From Anomaloglossus baeobatrachus (Eukaryota; Chordata; Amphibia; Anura; Aromobatidae), in contig NC_134354.1 in the NCBI RefSeq assembly GCF_048569485.1, positions 396,252,170-396,316,169 on the forward strand: a stretch of 64,000 nt of DNA, written 5' to 3'. Below are positions 11,256 to 23,289 of the stretch, piece by piece (position 1 is the stretch's first letter; each line of letters begins with the position of its first letter). Position numbers and translations under genes: made by a program. Below the pieces are notes generated by a model. That model was not told the DNA's origin and searched no databases. It saw only the letters and a program-made list of their open reading frames with translations.

Positions 11256-12387
11256 TAAGTTTACCCCCAAAAGAAGGCAGACACTTTCCAAGTGAGTCGC
11301 ATTTACAAGCTTGCTGTCAGGTCCCCCTGCTGTCTGGAGTCTCTCTTGTAGTTTCTTCTGACTGAGAACCCAGAACCCCGCCCTATTACCAGACTCTATT
11401 CATGATCCTATATAGCCAGAAGCCTGTCTGCCCATACCTGCAGATTTTTAATAGCACATGGAGGCACTAAGGTTAGGTTCCCGAAAAGTTAGAGATTACC
11501 TTGTCGTTGGTTTTCGGGCTTATTTGCATTGATCAATACATTTGCTAAACATTTCTACTACTTTCAAATATTCATAGCAGTTTTGCAATACCATTTTCAT
11601 ATATTCATTTTTTCCAGATAGCTAAATGCATTTTTCATTGTTCATAGTATCCCTATAGCAGTAATGCTTTGCCATTTTTCATGTTTATATTTTTATAGTG
11701 ATTAGTGTGCAGCTTATTATCTGTATTATAGTCTTGTATTTTTAGCCTGGCACCTAATTCACACACATAGGTGTTTTGGTCAGTCTTTTTTCTGAACCCC
11801 TGCTTTCTGGAAGCAGTATCACTCGAGCAGAGTGAGTGTGACGACGAGTGACCCCGACAGCAATACAGATCTCTGTGGGAGAGCCCATCCACCGTTGGAA
11901 TTTGCCAGCTGTAGTTGTACGGGGTCTGGTGAGTTTTTTGTTTTTGTTTGTTTGTTTTTTTAGGGGGGCTGTCTGCTTTCTTTTGGGGCCATCTTCTTTC
12001 GTTAATGAAGTGACTGCTGTATCCTTTAACTTTTTAAGCGGGCCAGACACTCCATTATTGAACTGCAACTAGGGCTTATATTTCAAGCATACTCCAAAAA
12101 GGCTGACAATTACTGCTAGGGCTTATTTTCAGGGAAACACTATAGATGCTTGTAGTTCTATATTATAGACTAGCTGTACTACCCGGCTTCACCCGGGTTA
12201 ATAACTGTTGTTGACAAAATAGAATGTATTAATAAAAATGTATTCTGCACACAAAAAACACAAAACAAATAGATAGAAATGTAATTATAAAAAAGCCAAA
12301 AACTAAGCTAATAGAAGCATTTCACAACATATATTTCAACACCACAGATATTCCACACAGATTTAACCAAATTGGCCAAGTAATGTG

Positions 12388-12492
12388 CCCTGTCTGTCTC
12401 TTTCCCCATCTGTCTCTTTCCAGGTCTGTCTCTTTCCAGGTCTGTCTCTGTCTCTCTCTTTCCCTGTCTGTCTCTTTCCCTGTCTCTGTCTC
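12388..12492. repeat. Pyrimidine-rich simple repeat (TGTCTCTTTCC)n
   Basis: About nine irregular repeats of CTGTCTCTTTCC inside the left half of the repeat at 12170-15440. Purely low complexity. Confidence 0.8.
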
Positions 12493-12894
12493 CCCACCGA
12501 CATCTTATTACCTCACATATAAGCTTCTTATACTATGAATGTCTTTTGTTCCTATAGCAACCAATCACAGCTCCTACCAATAACCTGTAGTACCAGGCTC
12601 CATTTACTTTAATGGAGGCATGTTTTTTGGAGAGTAACTGTAAAGCGCGGGGTTCAATTTTTCTGTCAAAACATAGTCTATGACGTTCCCTGGATCACAT
12701 GGGTGTCTGTGCAAAATTTCGTGATTGTAAATGTGACTGTGCGGATACACTTTTCGTTTCACTTTTTCCCCTTTATGTAGATGGGGGCAAACTTGATTGG
12801 TAAATTGGAACACGCGGGATTAAAATTTCGCCTCACAACATAGCCTATGACGCTCTCGGGGTCCAGAAGTGTGAGTGTGCAAAATTTTGTGGCT

Positions 12895-15243
12895 CAGAAA
12901 AGACACTTCCAGATTTTCGTTATTTAGAACTTGTGTTGCAGACTCAAACAATAACATTAAACACAAAGAAAAAAGGTGGAGTCTTAAATGCAACCATGTA
13001 TTTTTGCAAATATCAAAAAGTATGTTTTTATTGAGAATAAAAAGAGCAATTTACAATCATCATAAAAAAGCACACGTAAGGTCTCAAACAATGAGTCATG
13101 GTCCAGGAAAAGACAGGTTCACACATTATGCTGCAGAAAAAATTCCCATCGAATCAAACAAATCCCATAATTTTTTATTTAATTCTCAACATGTGTTGTA
13201 AATTTCCAGGCTTCCAATTATGTTGATTACAATAGAGGCTATTTAGATCATTAATGTGCAACAAGAATGACTGGTATATTTAATGTTTCAGTATTTCTGC
13301 ACACAAGGGGTTAATCCACCATTTTGTTTTAGACCCATTCACACTAGTTCGTGGATCAATAAACACCTGTGCTTGCTAACAGCACTTGGCAGTTGAACAG
13401 CAATAGTATTCTATATAAATTGGTGATTTTAAATCATGATCGTTACTGGCCCTTCCCTGATGAAGCTGTGAATGCGAAATGCGCATTGGAGGCATATGAG
13501 GTCGCACTGAATTGCTGCATATATGACATGGGTAAATAAGAATCAAGTTAGAGAAATTTGCAGGCTATGAGATTTGGCTAGATATGGATCGTTGATCCAC
13601 AAGTCCTTATGGGAGATGTTAGAATTCCATCCACAGTGTATTTGGATTGTTTCAGTGGAGCACCTGTTTGCTGTCACTTGAGTTTAATGCATGGAGTAAC
13701 TGTTTGCTTCGCTCAGGTGCCGAACGACAGTAGATAAATAAAATCGCAGTAAGGGGTGCTTCACACACAGCGAGCTCGCTGCCGAGATCGCTGCTGAGTC
13801 ACGCTTTTTGTGACGCAGCAGTGACCTCATTAGCGATCTCGCTGTGTGTGACAATGAGCAGCGATCTGGCCCCTGCTGCGAGATCGCTGCTCGTTACACA
13901 CAGCCCTGGTTCGTTTTCTTCAAAGCCGCTCTCCTGCTGTGACACACAGATCGCTGTGTGTGACAGCAAGAGAGCGACAAATGAAGCGAGCAGGGAGCAG
14001 GAGCCGGCGTCTGACAGCTGAGGTAAGCTGTATCCAAGATAAACATCGGGTAACCAAGGTGGTTACCCGATATTTACCTTAGTTACCAGCCTCCGCAGCT
14101 CTCACGCTGCCAGTGCTGCCGGCTCCGGCTCTCTGCACATGTAGCTGCTGTACACATCGGGTTAATTAACCCGATGTGTACAGCAGCTAGGAGAGCAAGG
14201 AGCCAGTGCTAAGCAGTGTGCGTGGCTCCCTGCTCTCTGCACATGTAGCTGCATTACACATCGGGTTAATTAACCCGATGTGTACTGTAGCTAGGAGAGC
14301 AAGGAGCCAGCGCTCAGTGTGCGCGGCTCCCTGCTCCCTGCTCACACTGGTAACTAATGTAAACATCGGGTAACCATACCCGATGTTTACCTTAGTTACC
14401 AGTCTCCGCAGCTTCCAGACGGCGGCTCCGTGCAAGCGCAGCGTCGCTGCTGGCTGGGGGCTGTTCACTGGTGAGATCTGCCTGTTTGACAGCTCACCAG
14501 CGACCATGTAGCGATGCAGCAGCGATCCTGACCAGGTCAGATCGCTGGTCGGATCGCTGCCGCATCGCTAAGTGTGAAGGTACCCTAACTACTAAGATGC
14601 AAATTTGCTAGCTGATAATACTCTTACTGTCTAAACTGCTAAGGGTTGTTAGCACATATAGGTGCACATTCACTATGAACTAGTGTTATGGTAATGAAGG
14701 AGCAACCCTTTGCTTTGTACTGGTGTCTGAGCGGCAGCAGTTAAATAAAAGCGCAGTAATGATCATGATTTAAAATCACCAATTTATATAGAATACTATT
14801 GCTGTTCAACTACCAAGTGCTGTTAGCAAGCACAGGTGTTTATTGATCCACGAACTAGTGTGAATGGGTCTAAAACAAAATGGTGGATTAACCCCTTGTG
14901 TGCAAAAATACTGAAACATTAAATATACCAGTCATTCTTGTTGCACATTAATGATCTAAATAGCCTTTATTGTAATCAACATAATTGGAAGCCTGGAAAT
15001 TTACAACACATGTTGAGAATTAAATAAAAAATTATGGGATTTGTTTGATTCAATGGGAATTTTTTCTGCAGCATAATGTGTGAACCTGTCTTTTCCTGGA
15101 CCATGACTCATTGTTTGAGACCTTACGTGTGCTTTTTTATGATGGTTGTAAATTGCTCTTTTTATTCTCAATAAAAACATACTTTTTGATATTTGCAAAA
15201 ATACATGGTTGCATTTAAGACTCCCCCTTTTTTCTTTGTGTTT
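12895..15243. mobile_element. Penelope-like foldback insertion with 14-bp target duplication
   Basis: Two arms of about 475 bp (about 12960-13435 and, inverted, 14765-15240) face each other. The target AAAATTTTGTGGCT is duplicated at 12881-12894 and 15244-15257. The left arm's inner flank holds CCCTGATGAAGCTGTGAATG followed by CGAAATGCGC, the kind of motif found in terminal repeats of Penelope-like elements. No reverse transcriptase remains. A Harbinger-like MITE (13753-14585) was later inserted in the loop. Confidence 0.7.
13753..14585. mobile_element. Harbinger-like MITE, family A (copy 1)
   Basis: Ends GGGGTGCTTCACACACAGCG and the inverse GGGTACCTTCACACTTAGCG, flanked by TAA (13750-13752, 14586-14588). 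The interior is built of repeated AGCGAT/GATCGCT motifs, GGTTACCCGAT cassettes, and two perfect 30-bp palindromes at 14151-14180 and 14255-14284 centred on GGGTTAATTAACCC. No coding capacity; it would depend on a transposase in trans. Confidence 0.75.
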
Positions 15244-15288
15244 AAAATTTTGTGGCTGTAGCTGCGACGGTGCAGATGCCAATCCCAG

Positions 15289-15424
15289 ACACGGACACAC
15301 ACACACACACACACACGGACACACACACACACACACGGACACACACACACGCACACACGGACACACACACACACACGGACACACACACACGGACACACAC
15401 ACACACACACACAAACAAACACAG
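15289..15424. repeat. (AC)n / (GGACAC) microsatellite
   Basis: An AC tract broken at regular spacing by CGG triplets (ACACACGGACAC). It gives spurious Cys/Val-rich or His/Thr-rich open frames, which are not genes. Confidence 0.95.
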
Positions 15425-15440
15425 CTTTATATATTAGATT

Positions 15441-15996
15441 AATCTAATCTCTGGCCCGGATAAAGACAAATTGTAAAATCATCAGGCCAATCACATCCGT
15501 GTGTATTTCAATGTGCTTATTTACACCAAGGACACAGAGGAGCTGGCCGTTAATACTGATGGCTCTCATAGCGCATGCTGAATTTTTTTTCCAGATGGAC
15601 AAAATCAGTCCGTGTACAAGTGAACTGGAGAGGGTACTGACCGTGTGAGGTTTGTTGGACACTTATCAAGCATACTGACCAAAAACCTTACCTGAACCTG
15701 GCCTGTTGATGTCAGATTTTTGGGATGGTCACAAGGTCTCTTGCAACTTTTAATAGCATGCCTGGGAAACACCAAAGTTCCCGTAATGTCTCCATTTTTT
15801 GCTAAGAAGCATTCCCACTAACATTTTATTATTTCTAGAGGTGTGGATGTTGTGAGCGCATGTTAATATACTCCCCTACCGCCGCTCTCTCTGGAGTCCG
15901 GCACTGAGCTTCAGAATAATATCACCGCTTTGCACAGCACAGCGTGACCCAGAAAGGACTGTTACAATGTCCAATTATGGAGCAGCAGGACTGAGC
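15441..15996. other. Intergenic, nothing recognised
   Basis: Unique-looking or anciently decayed DNA with no conserved protein match or paired repeats. Confidence 0.4.
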
Positions 15997-16008
15997 CCCA
16001 TAGTCTTT

Positions 16009-16726
16009 TAGGAAAATCAATTTTTATTGAAATCAAGAACAGTCAAGTCACATACAATCGTTGTCATATCATATGCTGGTATTACAAATAACAATTCTAA
16101 TAAACTGTGCGTTAAGGGAATAATTCAACTGACATTGATTACATTTCAATTCACTTATTGAAGACACAGAAAGAAAGAATATGAATCCAGAAAATATAAA
16201 CAGAAAGGAGTAAGAAGCAAGATATTACTGAGGCAAGAATAGATTCACAGAAAGAGGAAAGGGATCATGCTCACCTGGTCCGACATCTCATCCCACCCCC
16301 ACACACACCCAACATACCCCTCTGCTACTGACGCAACCAGAGGCGGCCCACCTCCGAGAAATCTCGAAAGACCATCCACGGCAACAACACCTCATTGATC
16401 TTTTCTGTATTTCCCACCACCTGAGCTACCAGGGTCTCCATCCTGCAGATATCATTAAGCTCTGTTACCAGATCCACTTTAGATGGGGCCTCAGCTTGTC
16501 TCCAACGTCTAGGAATCAGGTTCCTAGCTGCTGTAAGCAAATGGCTCAAAAGACCTCTCTTGAAGCCTGCCAACGTAATGTCTCCCAGAAAGCAACGCCA
16601 ACTCCTTAGAGGGTTCAACCTGTCTAATCGACAGCTTGTTATGTAGATAAAACACATCATCCCATAAGCATCGCACTTCTAGACACGACCACCAAATGTG
16701 TGTGAACTTACCTCTCTCCAGGCGAA
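16009..16726 (-). mobile_element. 5'-truncated L1/Tx1-like LINE with 12-bp target duplication
   Basis: A minus-strand LINE 3' end flanked by CCCCATAGTCTT at 15997-16008 and 16727-16738. Its 3' end carries AATAAA-type sequence (plus-strand TTTTTATTG near 16020). Coding remains lie at 16325-16720. The clean target duplication and 5' truncation are typical of target-primed reverse transcription. Confidence 0.8.
16325..16720 (-). pseudogene. L1/Tx1-like reverse transcriptase, extreme C-terminus
   Basis: A minus-strand frame of about 111 codons resembles the tail end of vertebrate L1/Tx1 ORF2 downstream of the polymerase domain. Key phrases are LLTAARNLIPRRW, then a basic/acidic stretch, then LLPWMVF. 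This segment normally follows the thumb of the reverse transcriptase. The polymerase and endonuclease are missing because the copy is 5'-truncated, so nothing functional is encoded. Confidence 0.7.
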
Positions 16727-16738
16727 CCCCATAGTCTT

Positions 16739-17486
16739 ACGTTGTAAAGGAAACTTCCAGCTTACGTGTAAAGCGTAGAATGAGCCGGCAGGTCTTTCGT
16801 GGGAATTAGTCTTTAAAATCTAATTTATGTTTTAGTTTTTAGTGTCAAGAAAATCCCTATTTTATTTTCATATTCACACTTTAATGTACTGAGATCTCAC
16901 AGTGGCACAGAACTTTATTCACAAACCCTTCATTAAAAAGCGGTCTAGCACCATGATCATAGTTGTATATATTTTTAAAAATAAATTAAAAAAACATTGT
17001 AAACAGTACATATATATTAAATATATTTATGCATGTCCTATTTACTTTAATGGGAGCAATATAGATCCTACAGTCCATTGTGGCATCTGTTAGTAGTAAT
17101 TTCGCTGATTCAAAGCCCATGGTACAGCTCTAACATCGCAATTTTCAATTTAATAAGCAAGGAAAGCGAGTAAATAGAAGGTGAAAGACTGATACATAGG
17201 GTGGTCCAGTTTAAAGCAAGATGTCTGCAGATACACTATATGCACACTCCCAGCTAGACTGTTTCCAGTACAATCAATGATTGTATTACGCGAGGCCAGA
17301 AACAGTCTAGTCGGACGTGGGCGAGGGTATGTATATCGTATACTAGAGATCACATGACCACTGTTCCCAGTTCTGACAGCGGAGAATCCTCACAAGGCAC
17401 AATGCAAGGCTTCACAAGTCTGGACACAGTGCGAATGACTGCAGACTTTTAGTTCTAGACCGGACAACCCCTTTAACATACATATA
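16739..17486. other. Intergenic; end of a TTAA-type element near 17455-17478
   Basis: No gene is seen. CCGGACAACCCCTTTAA near 17460-17477 matches the right end of the elements at 27045-28113 and 38887-39467, but its partner left end was not found. Confidence 0.4.
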
Positions 17487-17937
17487 CACTACAGTTTAAA
17501 AAATTAGGGTCACTTAGATATTTCCTTATTTTTGAAAGAAAAGCACATAGCTTCATTGAAAAAAAAAAATATAACATTAAACAAATACATTATATACATT
17601 AATGTGGTAAATTATTATTCTAGCCGGAAACGTCTGGTTTTGAATGCAATATCTACATGTGTATAGAGACCCATTTCCAACAACCACCAATCCAGTGTTC
17701 TAGTGGTACATTGTGTTTGCTGTGTTAGAAGGCTAATGGATGTTTAGAAATCTCTTGTGCAAGTACGTATGTTAGCACAGCTGAAAACAGTTTTGCTGAT
17801 TAGAGAAGCTATAAAACTGACCTTCCTTTGAGCTAGTTGAGAATCTGGAGCAATACATTTCTTGGTTCCGTTAAACTCTCAAAATGGCCAGAAAAAAAAG
17901 AACTTTCATGTGAAACTCGAAAGTCTATTCTTGTTCT

Positions 17938-18496
17938 AAGAGACTTCTATAGGAAATCGGGGATCATTGCCGCGCTTATCACCATTCAATCCAAAGAGAT
18001 TTTATTCCAAGTCATTTATTTAGGAACATTAACAAAGTCTACGTGTTTCAGGGGTCTCTGCCCCCTTCCTCAGGACAATGTAAGAATAATGACACAGAAG
18101 ATATCTCCATATAGTGATTTTTTTTAGGTTTTTGCACCCAGTTCAGACATAGAATGGAGTTCCAAACGTTATTCCTTATTTATTATTCTTACATTGTCCT
18201 GAGGAAGGGGGCAGAGACCCCTGAAACGCGTAGACTTTGTTAATGTTCCGAAATAAATGACTTGGAATAACTCTTTGGATTGAATGGTGACAAGCGCAGC
18301 AAGGATCCCCGATTTCCTATAGAAGTCTCTGTTTCCATTTAACGGGTCCGCAGCTGTCTCCACCAGCGTTTATGCTTCAATAGGTGTTGTGACTTCTCAC
18401 AACATCTATTGGGGAGTGCACCCTATTTAATCCTTTCACTGTTTTTATTAGTTAAGACCCTATGCGCCTGTTCTTTCCTCCACAGTCCCTGAATTC
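17938..18496. mobile_element. Penelope-like foldback inserted in Tc1, 13-bp target duplication
   Basis: The target CTATTCTTGTTCT is present at 17925-17937 and 18497-18509. Arms of about 150 bp (about 17940-18095 and inverted 18168-18330) carry CCTGAGGAAGGGGGCAGAGA followed by CCCCTGAAACGCGTAGAC, a signature of Penelope-like terminal repeats. The central sequence (TTTGCACCCAGTTCAGACAT) is shared with the foldback at 55373-56582, showing both belong to one family. Confidence 0.75.
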
Positions 18497-18516
18497 CTAT
18501 TCTTGTTCTTAGAAAT

Positions 18517-19443
18517 AAAGGATATTCCATGCAAGAAATTGCCAAGAAACTGAAGATTTCCTACAACGGTGTGTACTACTCCTTTCAGAGGAGAGCACAA
18601 ACAGGCACTAACCAGAGTAGAAAGAGAAGTAGGAGGCCCCGTTGCACAACTGAGCAAAAAGACAAGTACATTAGAGTCTCTAGTTTTAGAAATCGACGCC
18701 TCACGGGTCCTTAACTGGCAGCTTCATTAAATAGTACCCGCAAAACGCCAGTGTCTACAGTGAAGAGGTGACTCCAGGATGCTGGCCTTCAGGGCAGAGT
18801 GGCAAAGAAAAAGCCATATCTGAGACTGGCTAATTAAAGGAAGAGATTAATATGGGCAAAAAAAAAAAAACAAAAACAAAAACCACAGACATTGGACAGA
18901 GGAAGATTAGAAAAAAGTGTTATGGACAGAGAAATCGAAGTTTGAGGTGTTTGGATCACACAGAAGAACATTTGTGAGATGCAGAACAACTGAAAAGATG
19001 CTGGAAGAGTGCCTGACACCATCTGTCAAGCATGGTGGAGGTAATGTGATGGTCTGGGGTTGCTTTGGTGCTGGTAAAGTGGGAGATTTGTACAAGGTAA
19101 AAGGGATTTTGAATAAGGAAGGTTATCACTCCATTTTGCAGTGCCACGCCATACCCTGTGGACAGCACTTTATTGGAGCCAATTTCATCCTACAACAGGA
19201 CAATGACCGAAAGCACACCTCCAAATTATGCATAAACTATTTAGTGAAGAAGCAGGCAGCTGGTATTCTACAGTATCTGTAATGGAGTGGCCAGCCCAGT
19301 CACCAGATCTCAATCCTATTGAGCTGTGGTGGGAGCAGCTTGACCGTATGGTACGCAAAAGGTATCCATCAAGCCAATCCAACTTGTGGGGGGGATTCTG
19401 GAAGCATGAGGTGAAATATCTCCAGATTACCTCCACAAATTAA
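18517..19443 (+). pseudogene. Tc1-like transposase, decayed
   Basis: The start codon near 17884 is separated from the rest by the 559-bp foldback. After it come the helix-turn-helix (IAKKLKIS), a basic linker (RKRSRRPR), and catalytic-core phrases: WTEKSKFEVFG (where the first Asp is normally found, here replaced), HGGGNVMVWGCF, QQDNDRKHTS with the second Asp, and SPDLNPIELWW with the third acidic residue. Several stops and frame changes interrupt the frame, including one just before SPDLNP. The enzyme would normally cut at the terminal repeats and insert at TA; this copy is dead. Confidence 0.85.
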
Positions 19444-19944
19444 CAGCTAGAATGCCAAAGGTCTGCAAAACTGGAATTGCTGCAAAGGGAGCATTCTGTG
19501 ACGAAAGCAAAGTTTGAAGGAGAAAATTATTATTTCAAGTAAAAATCATTATTTCTAACCCAGTCAATGTCTGGACTATATATTTTTATTCATTATGCAA
19601 CTCATTTGATAAATAAAAGTATGATTTTTTTCATGGAAAAGACAAAATTGTCTGGGTGACCCCAAACGTGAACTGTAGTGTACTGTATTGTAATCATGAG
19701 TACATCACTGGTCACGTTCCCATGTAGTGAAACCACAGCAGCCTTACAGTTCAAGTGGATGTGACTTTCTGAAAACCTATGCATACTGTATGTTAAAAGA
19801 CACTGGAGAATTCAGTCTATTTTGGTGCTTCCCACATGTGATTTTGAAGTTTTTTTTATATAAAACCAAGTAAAAAAAAAAAAAAAAAATTGGCAACTGC
19901 CTTTCTGCCATTATAACACTGCATAAATCACAGAAAAAAATTGA

Positions 19945-20770
19945 CTCCTAAAATACAAAATTTATTGCGGTACAAAGTTGTAAGGAATAAAGAAAAAAAA
20001 CAAAAACAAACTCTAAATAACACTAAGTGTGGAAAGAGCGCCCTCTAACCAAAAAGGAAGGGGGTATGGTGAAGAAAACCAGCTGATTGAAAGTGAACCA
20101 GTGGATGATCTATCCGAATAAGGATAACACAACACTGATTAACTTATGCTAAAATCTTTATGACCAAATTTGACAAAAGTTACCACTACCAGACAATCAC
20201 CCAAAAAACATTCAACCCAGTTGATATTGCATTAGTCGGACATAGACAATCTTGTCACAAGTCAAACAGAGCAGTCTGTAATGTGTAGTCATCAATTACA
20301 TAGAGTCAAGATATCAAATTTGAACATCCCCAAAAGATTAATGGGGCAAAATAACATCAAGAAAAAACCCAACGCGTTTCACCTCTCAGAAGTGGTTCAT
20401 CAGGGGTATATACATATATAGAAATACTCATAGATAAGGGTCTTCTTTCTCTCTTAAAAGCAGAGATTATATAAATATGGGACCACCATAAAAAGATTAT
20501 CTAAAGATAGTAGGCTAGGTGCTTCTGATGTATCAGCACCCGAAGTGCTCCTTTATAACATAGCTTGCTGGATTAGGAAGCCTCTTTTCCAGGAAAGTCC
20601 ATTATCATCTCATCTCCAATAAGCAGAGTTAAAAAAAAAATCATAGATTCACTGTAACAGCCAACCGGTGGTATTTTTATTTCCTACAAGGCTTGTAACA
20701 TAAATGTATTCAAAAGGAGGCTGACAGCACAGCTAACAATATGTGTACATCATAAATCCTCACAATCTGC
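19945..20770. mobile_element. Penelope-like terminal-repeat fragment
   Basis: Contains AACGCGTTTCACCTCTCAGA followed by AGTGGTTCATCAGGGG, the inverse of the gene-proximal PLE repeat motif. No coding sequence. The ends are approximate; the surrounding DNA is AT-rich with A runs. Confidence 0.5.
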
Positions 20771-20943
20771 TGTGTATCAGATCAAGCACCAGAAAACAAG
20801 AGACGGTCAGTGATACATCACTGATGTGTGCGCAGACCCATTCATTATAATGGGTCTGCGTATGTCAGCGATTTTGGTACGTATAGATGATAAAAAAAAA
20901 CCCACATACGTCCCAGAATCACTGACGTCTGAAACAGGCCTTA

Positions 20944-21297
20944 AGCCCCTGTCACACATAGCGAGATCGCTAACGATATCGCTGAAACGTCACATATCAT
21001 AGCTGTGTGTGACAAGCAGCAGCGAGCGGGCCCCTGCTGCGAGATCGCTGATCGTGACACAACGATCAGGACCGTTTTTTGCTAGTTGGTCTCCCGCTGT
21101 GCAGCATGCATCGGCGTGTGACAGCGGGAGACCAACAAGCGTCAGTTCTGAGTGTGCAGGGAGCCGTCGTTACACAGGTCGTTGGTGGCTGATGGCTGGT
21201 CGCTGTGGAGATCTGCCTAATTGACAGCTCAACAGCGACGCTCCAGCGATCCCTGCCAGGTCGGATCGCTGGTACGTCGCTATGTGTTCCAGGAACT
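20944..21297. mobile_element. Harbinger-like MITE, family A (copy 2)
   Basis: Starts AGCCCCTGTCACACATAGCG and ends with the inverse of AGTTCCTGGAACACATAGCG, flanked by TTA (20941-20943, 21298-21300). The interior is AGCGATC/GATCGCT-rich. It is a shorter member of the family. Confidence 0.65.
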
Positions 21298-21300
21298 TTA

Positions 21301-21673
21301 GGCTATGTGCGCACTAGAAAGTGATTATTTCTTAAGAAAAAACTGGACCCTCTGAAAGAATCCTAAAAAAACGCAACAAAATCCGCATGTGGGTTTGCCG
21401 CCTTTTTTTGCGGATTTGCCGCAAGTTGGTCCCTGCGGATTTTTACCATTATCTATGGAAAAAACTGTGACATGCTCATTAATTCCGCAGCGGAAATTCC
21501 ACGGGTACATCCGAAGGTATAAAATAAAAAAAAAAAAAAAATATGCAGTGTCTGCACAGCATTTTTTAAAATCCATAGGATTTGCTGGGGAATGACTGCA
21601 GCAATATTAGACACAGTTTCTGCAGCAAATCCGCAGCAAAATCAACGGTAAATCGCAGCGTGCGCACATAGCC
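21301..21673. mobile_element. MITE with GGCTATGTGCGCAC ends (copy 1)
   Basis: Left end GGCTATGTGCGCACTAG and right inverse GGCTATGTGCGCACGCTGCG, flanked by TTA (21298-21300, 21674-21676). Its left target copy is the same TTA that flanks the previous MITE, so the two lie back to back. Interior is CCGCAGCGGAAATTCC-type sequence with no coding frame. Confidence 0.65.
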
Positions 21674-21721
21674 TTAAGCAGTAATTGGAGACCAATTGGT
21701 CTGTAATTATTTAACCCCTAA

Positions 21722-22457
21722 AGCTGGTGTCACACACAGCGACAACGACAACGACGTCGCTGCTACGTCACCATTTTCTGTGACGTTGCAGCGACGTCCC
21801 GTCGCTGTCGCTGTGTGTGACATCCAGCAACGACCTGGCCCCTGCTGTGAGGTCGCCGGTCGTTGCTGAATGTCCAGCTTCATTTTTTGGTCGTCACTCT
21901 CCCGCTGTAACACACACATCGCTGTGTGTGACAGCGAGAGAGCGACGAAATGAAGCGAGCAGGAGTCGGCACTGGCAGCTGCGGTAAGCTGTAACCAGCG
22001 TAAACATCGGGTAACCAAGGGAAGACCTTTCCCTGGTTACCCGGTATTTACCTTCGTTACCAGCCTCCGCTCTTGCTGCCAGTGCCGGCTCCTGCTCTGT
22101 GACATGTAGCTGCAGCACACATCGGGTTAATTAACCCGATTGTGTACTGTAGCAAGGAGAGCAAGGAGCCAGCGCTAAGCAGTGCGCGCGGCTCCCTGCT
22201 CTCTGCACTGTGACATGTAGCTGCAGCACACATCGGGTTAATTAACCCGATGTGTACTGTACCTAGGAGAGCAAGGAGCCAGCGCTAAGCGCGGCTCCCT
22301 GCTCTCTGCACATGTAGCACAGCGACGTTATGATCGCTGCTTCTGCTGTGTTTGACAGCTAAGCAGCGATCATAACAGCGACTTACAAGGTCGCTGTTAC
22401 GTCACCGAAAATGGTGACGTAACAGCGACGTCATTGTCGCTTAGTGTGAACCCAGCT
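21722..22457. mobile_element. Harbinger-like MITE, family A (copy 3)
   Basis: Ends AGCTGGTGTCACACACAGCG and the inverse AGCTGGGTTCACACTAAGCG, flanked by TAA (21719-21721, 22458-22460). Contains two ATCGGGTTAATTAACCCGAT palindromes (near 22120-22140 and 22231-22250) and paired GGTTACCC cassettes. Confidence 0.75.
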
Positions 22458-22507
22458 TAATGTGCAACAGCCAATTGTGGTCATCAGATAAGCAAAACAA
22501 CTAGTAA

Positions 22508-23289
22508 AGGTCCAGTCACACTAAGCAACTTACCAGCGATCCCAACAACGATAGGGATCGCTGGTAAGTTGCTAGGAGGTTGCTGGTGAGAGGTCACACT
22601 GCGACGCTCCAGCGATCCCACCAGCAACCTGACCTGGCAGGGATCGCTGGAGCGTCGCTACACGAGTTGCTGGTGAGCTCACCAGCAACCAGTGATCAGC
22701 CACACGTGCAGAGAGCAGGGAGCAGCGCACACTGAGCGCTGGCTCCCTGCTCTCCTAGTTACAGCACACATCGGGTTAATTACCCGATGTGTGCTGCAGC
22801 TACATGTGCACAGAGCAGGGAGCAGCGCACAATGCTTAGCGCTGGCTCCTTGCTCTCCTAGCTACAGCACACATCGGGTTAATTAACCCGATGTGTCCTG
22901 CAGCTACATGTGCACAGAGCAGTGAGAGCTGACCCGGCACTGACAGTGAGAGCGGCTGAGGCTGGTAACAAAGGTAAATATCGGGTAACCAAGGACAGGG
23001 CTTCTTGGTTACCCGATGTTTACATTGGTTACCAGCCTCCGCAGAAGCCAGCTCCTGCTGCCTGCACATTTAGTTGTTGCTGTCTCGCTGTCACACACAG
23101 CGATCTGTGCTTCACAGCGGGACAGCAACAACAAAAAAATGGCCCAGGACATTCAGCAACAACCAACGACCTCACAGCAGGGGCCAGGTTGTTGCTGGAT
23201 GTCACACACAGCAACATCGCTAGCAACGTCACAAAAGTTGTTCGTTAGCAGCGATGTTGCTAGCGATGTTGCTTAGTGTGACGGGGCCT
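22508..23289. mobile_element. Harbinger-like MITE, family A (copy 4)
   Basis: Ends AGGTCCAGTCACACTAAGCA and the inverse AGGCCCCGTCACACTAAGCA, flanked by TAA (22505-22507, 23290-23292). Internal AAGCAACTTACCAGCGATCC has its inverse nearby, and palindromes centred on GGGTTAATTA(AC)CC lie near 22779 and 22881. Confidence 0.75.

Larger units (their letters stand above)
9669..12144. mobile_element. TIR DNA transposon (TGTTTCCC...AAAATAA ends), split by later insertions
   Basis: The left end GTGTTTTCCCAAAAATAACA and the inverse of the right end (AGTGTTTCCCTGAAAATAAG) form imperfect terminal inverted repeats. Nothing coding is visible in 11256-12144. The MITE at 9767-11255 sits inside it, so this is the oldest layer of a three-deep nest. 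Superfamily not decided. Confidence 0.45.
12170..15440. repeat. Unclassified interspersed repeat with CCCGGCTTCACCCGGG hairpin and (AC)n tail, split
   Basis: The left part (12170-12894) opens with TAGCTGTACTACCCGGCTTC and a hairpin CCCGG-CTTCA-CCCGGG. It then has conserved phrases such as TATGACGTTCCCTGGATCAC. The right part (15258-15440) has GCTGCGACGGTGCAGATGCC, an AC-rich tract, and ends CAGCTTTATATATTAGAT. The parts are separated by a foldback insertion whose 14-bp duplication (AAAATTTTGTGGCT) shows the two were once joined. I recognise the style of repeat but cannot assign a class. Confidence 0.55.
17487..19680 (+). mobile_element. Tc1/mariner element, interrupted by a PLE foldback
   Basis: The left end CACTACAGTTTAAAAAATTA and the inverse of the right end (CACTACAGTTCACGTTTGGG) are flanked by TA (17485-17486 and 19681-19682). 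The transposase lies on the plus strand and begins near 17884 (MARKKR). It is interrupted by the foldback at 17938-18496 and continues to about 19443. Confidence 0.85.

Noticed and set aside
15001-15442. Cys/Val-rich and His/Thr-rich small proteins
   Set aside because: Direct translation of the AC microsatellite and the foldback arm; no conserved domain.
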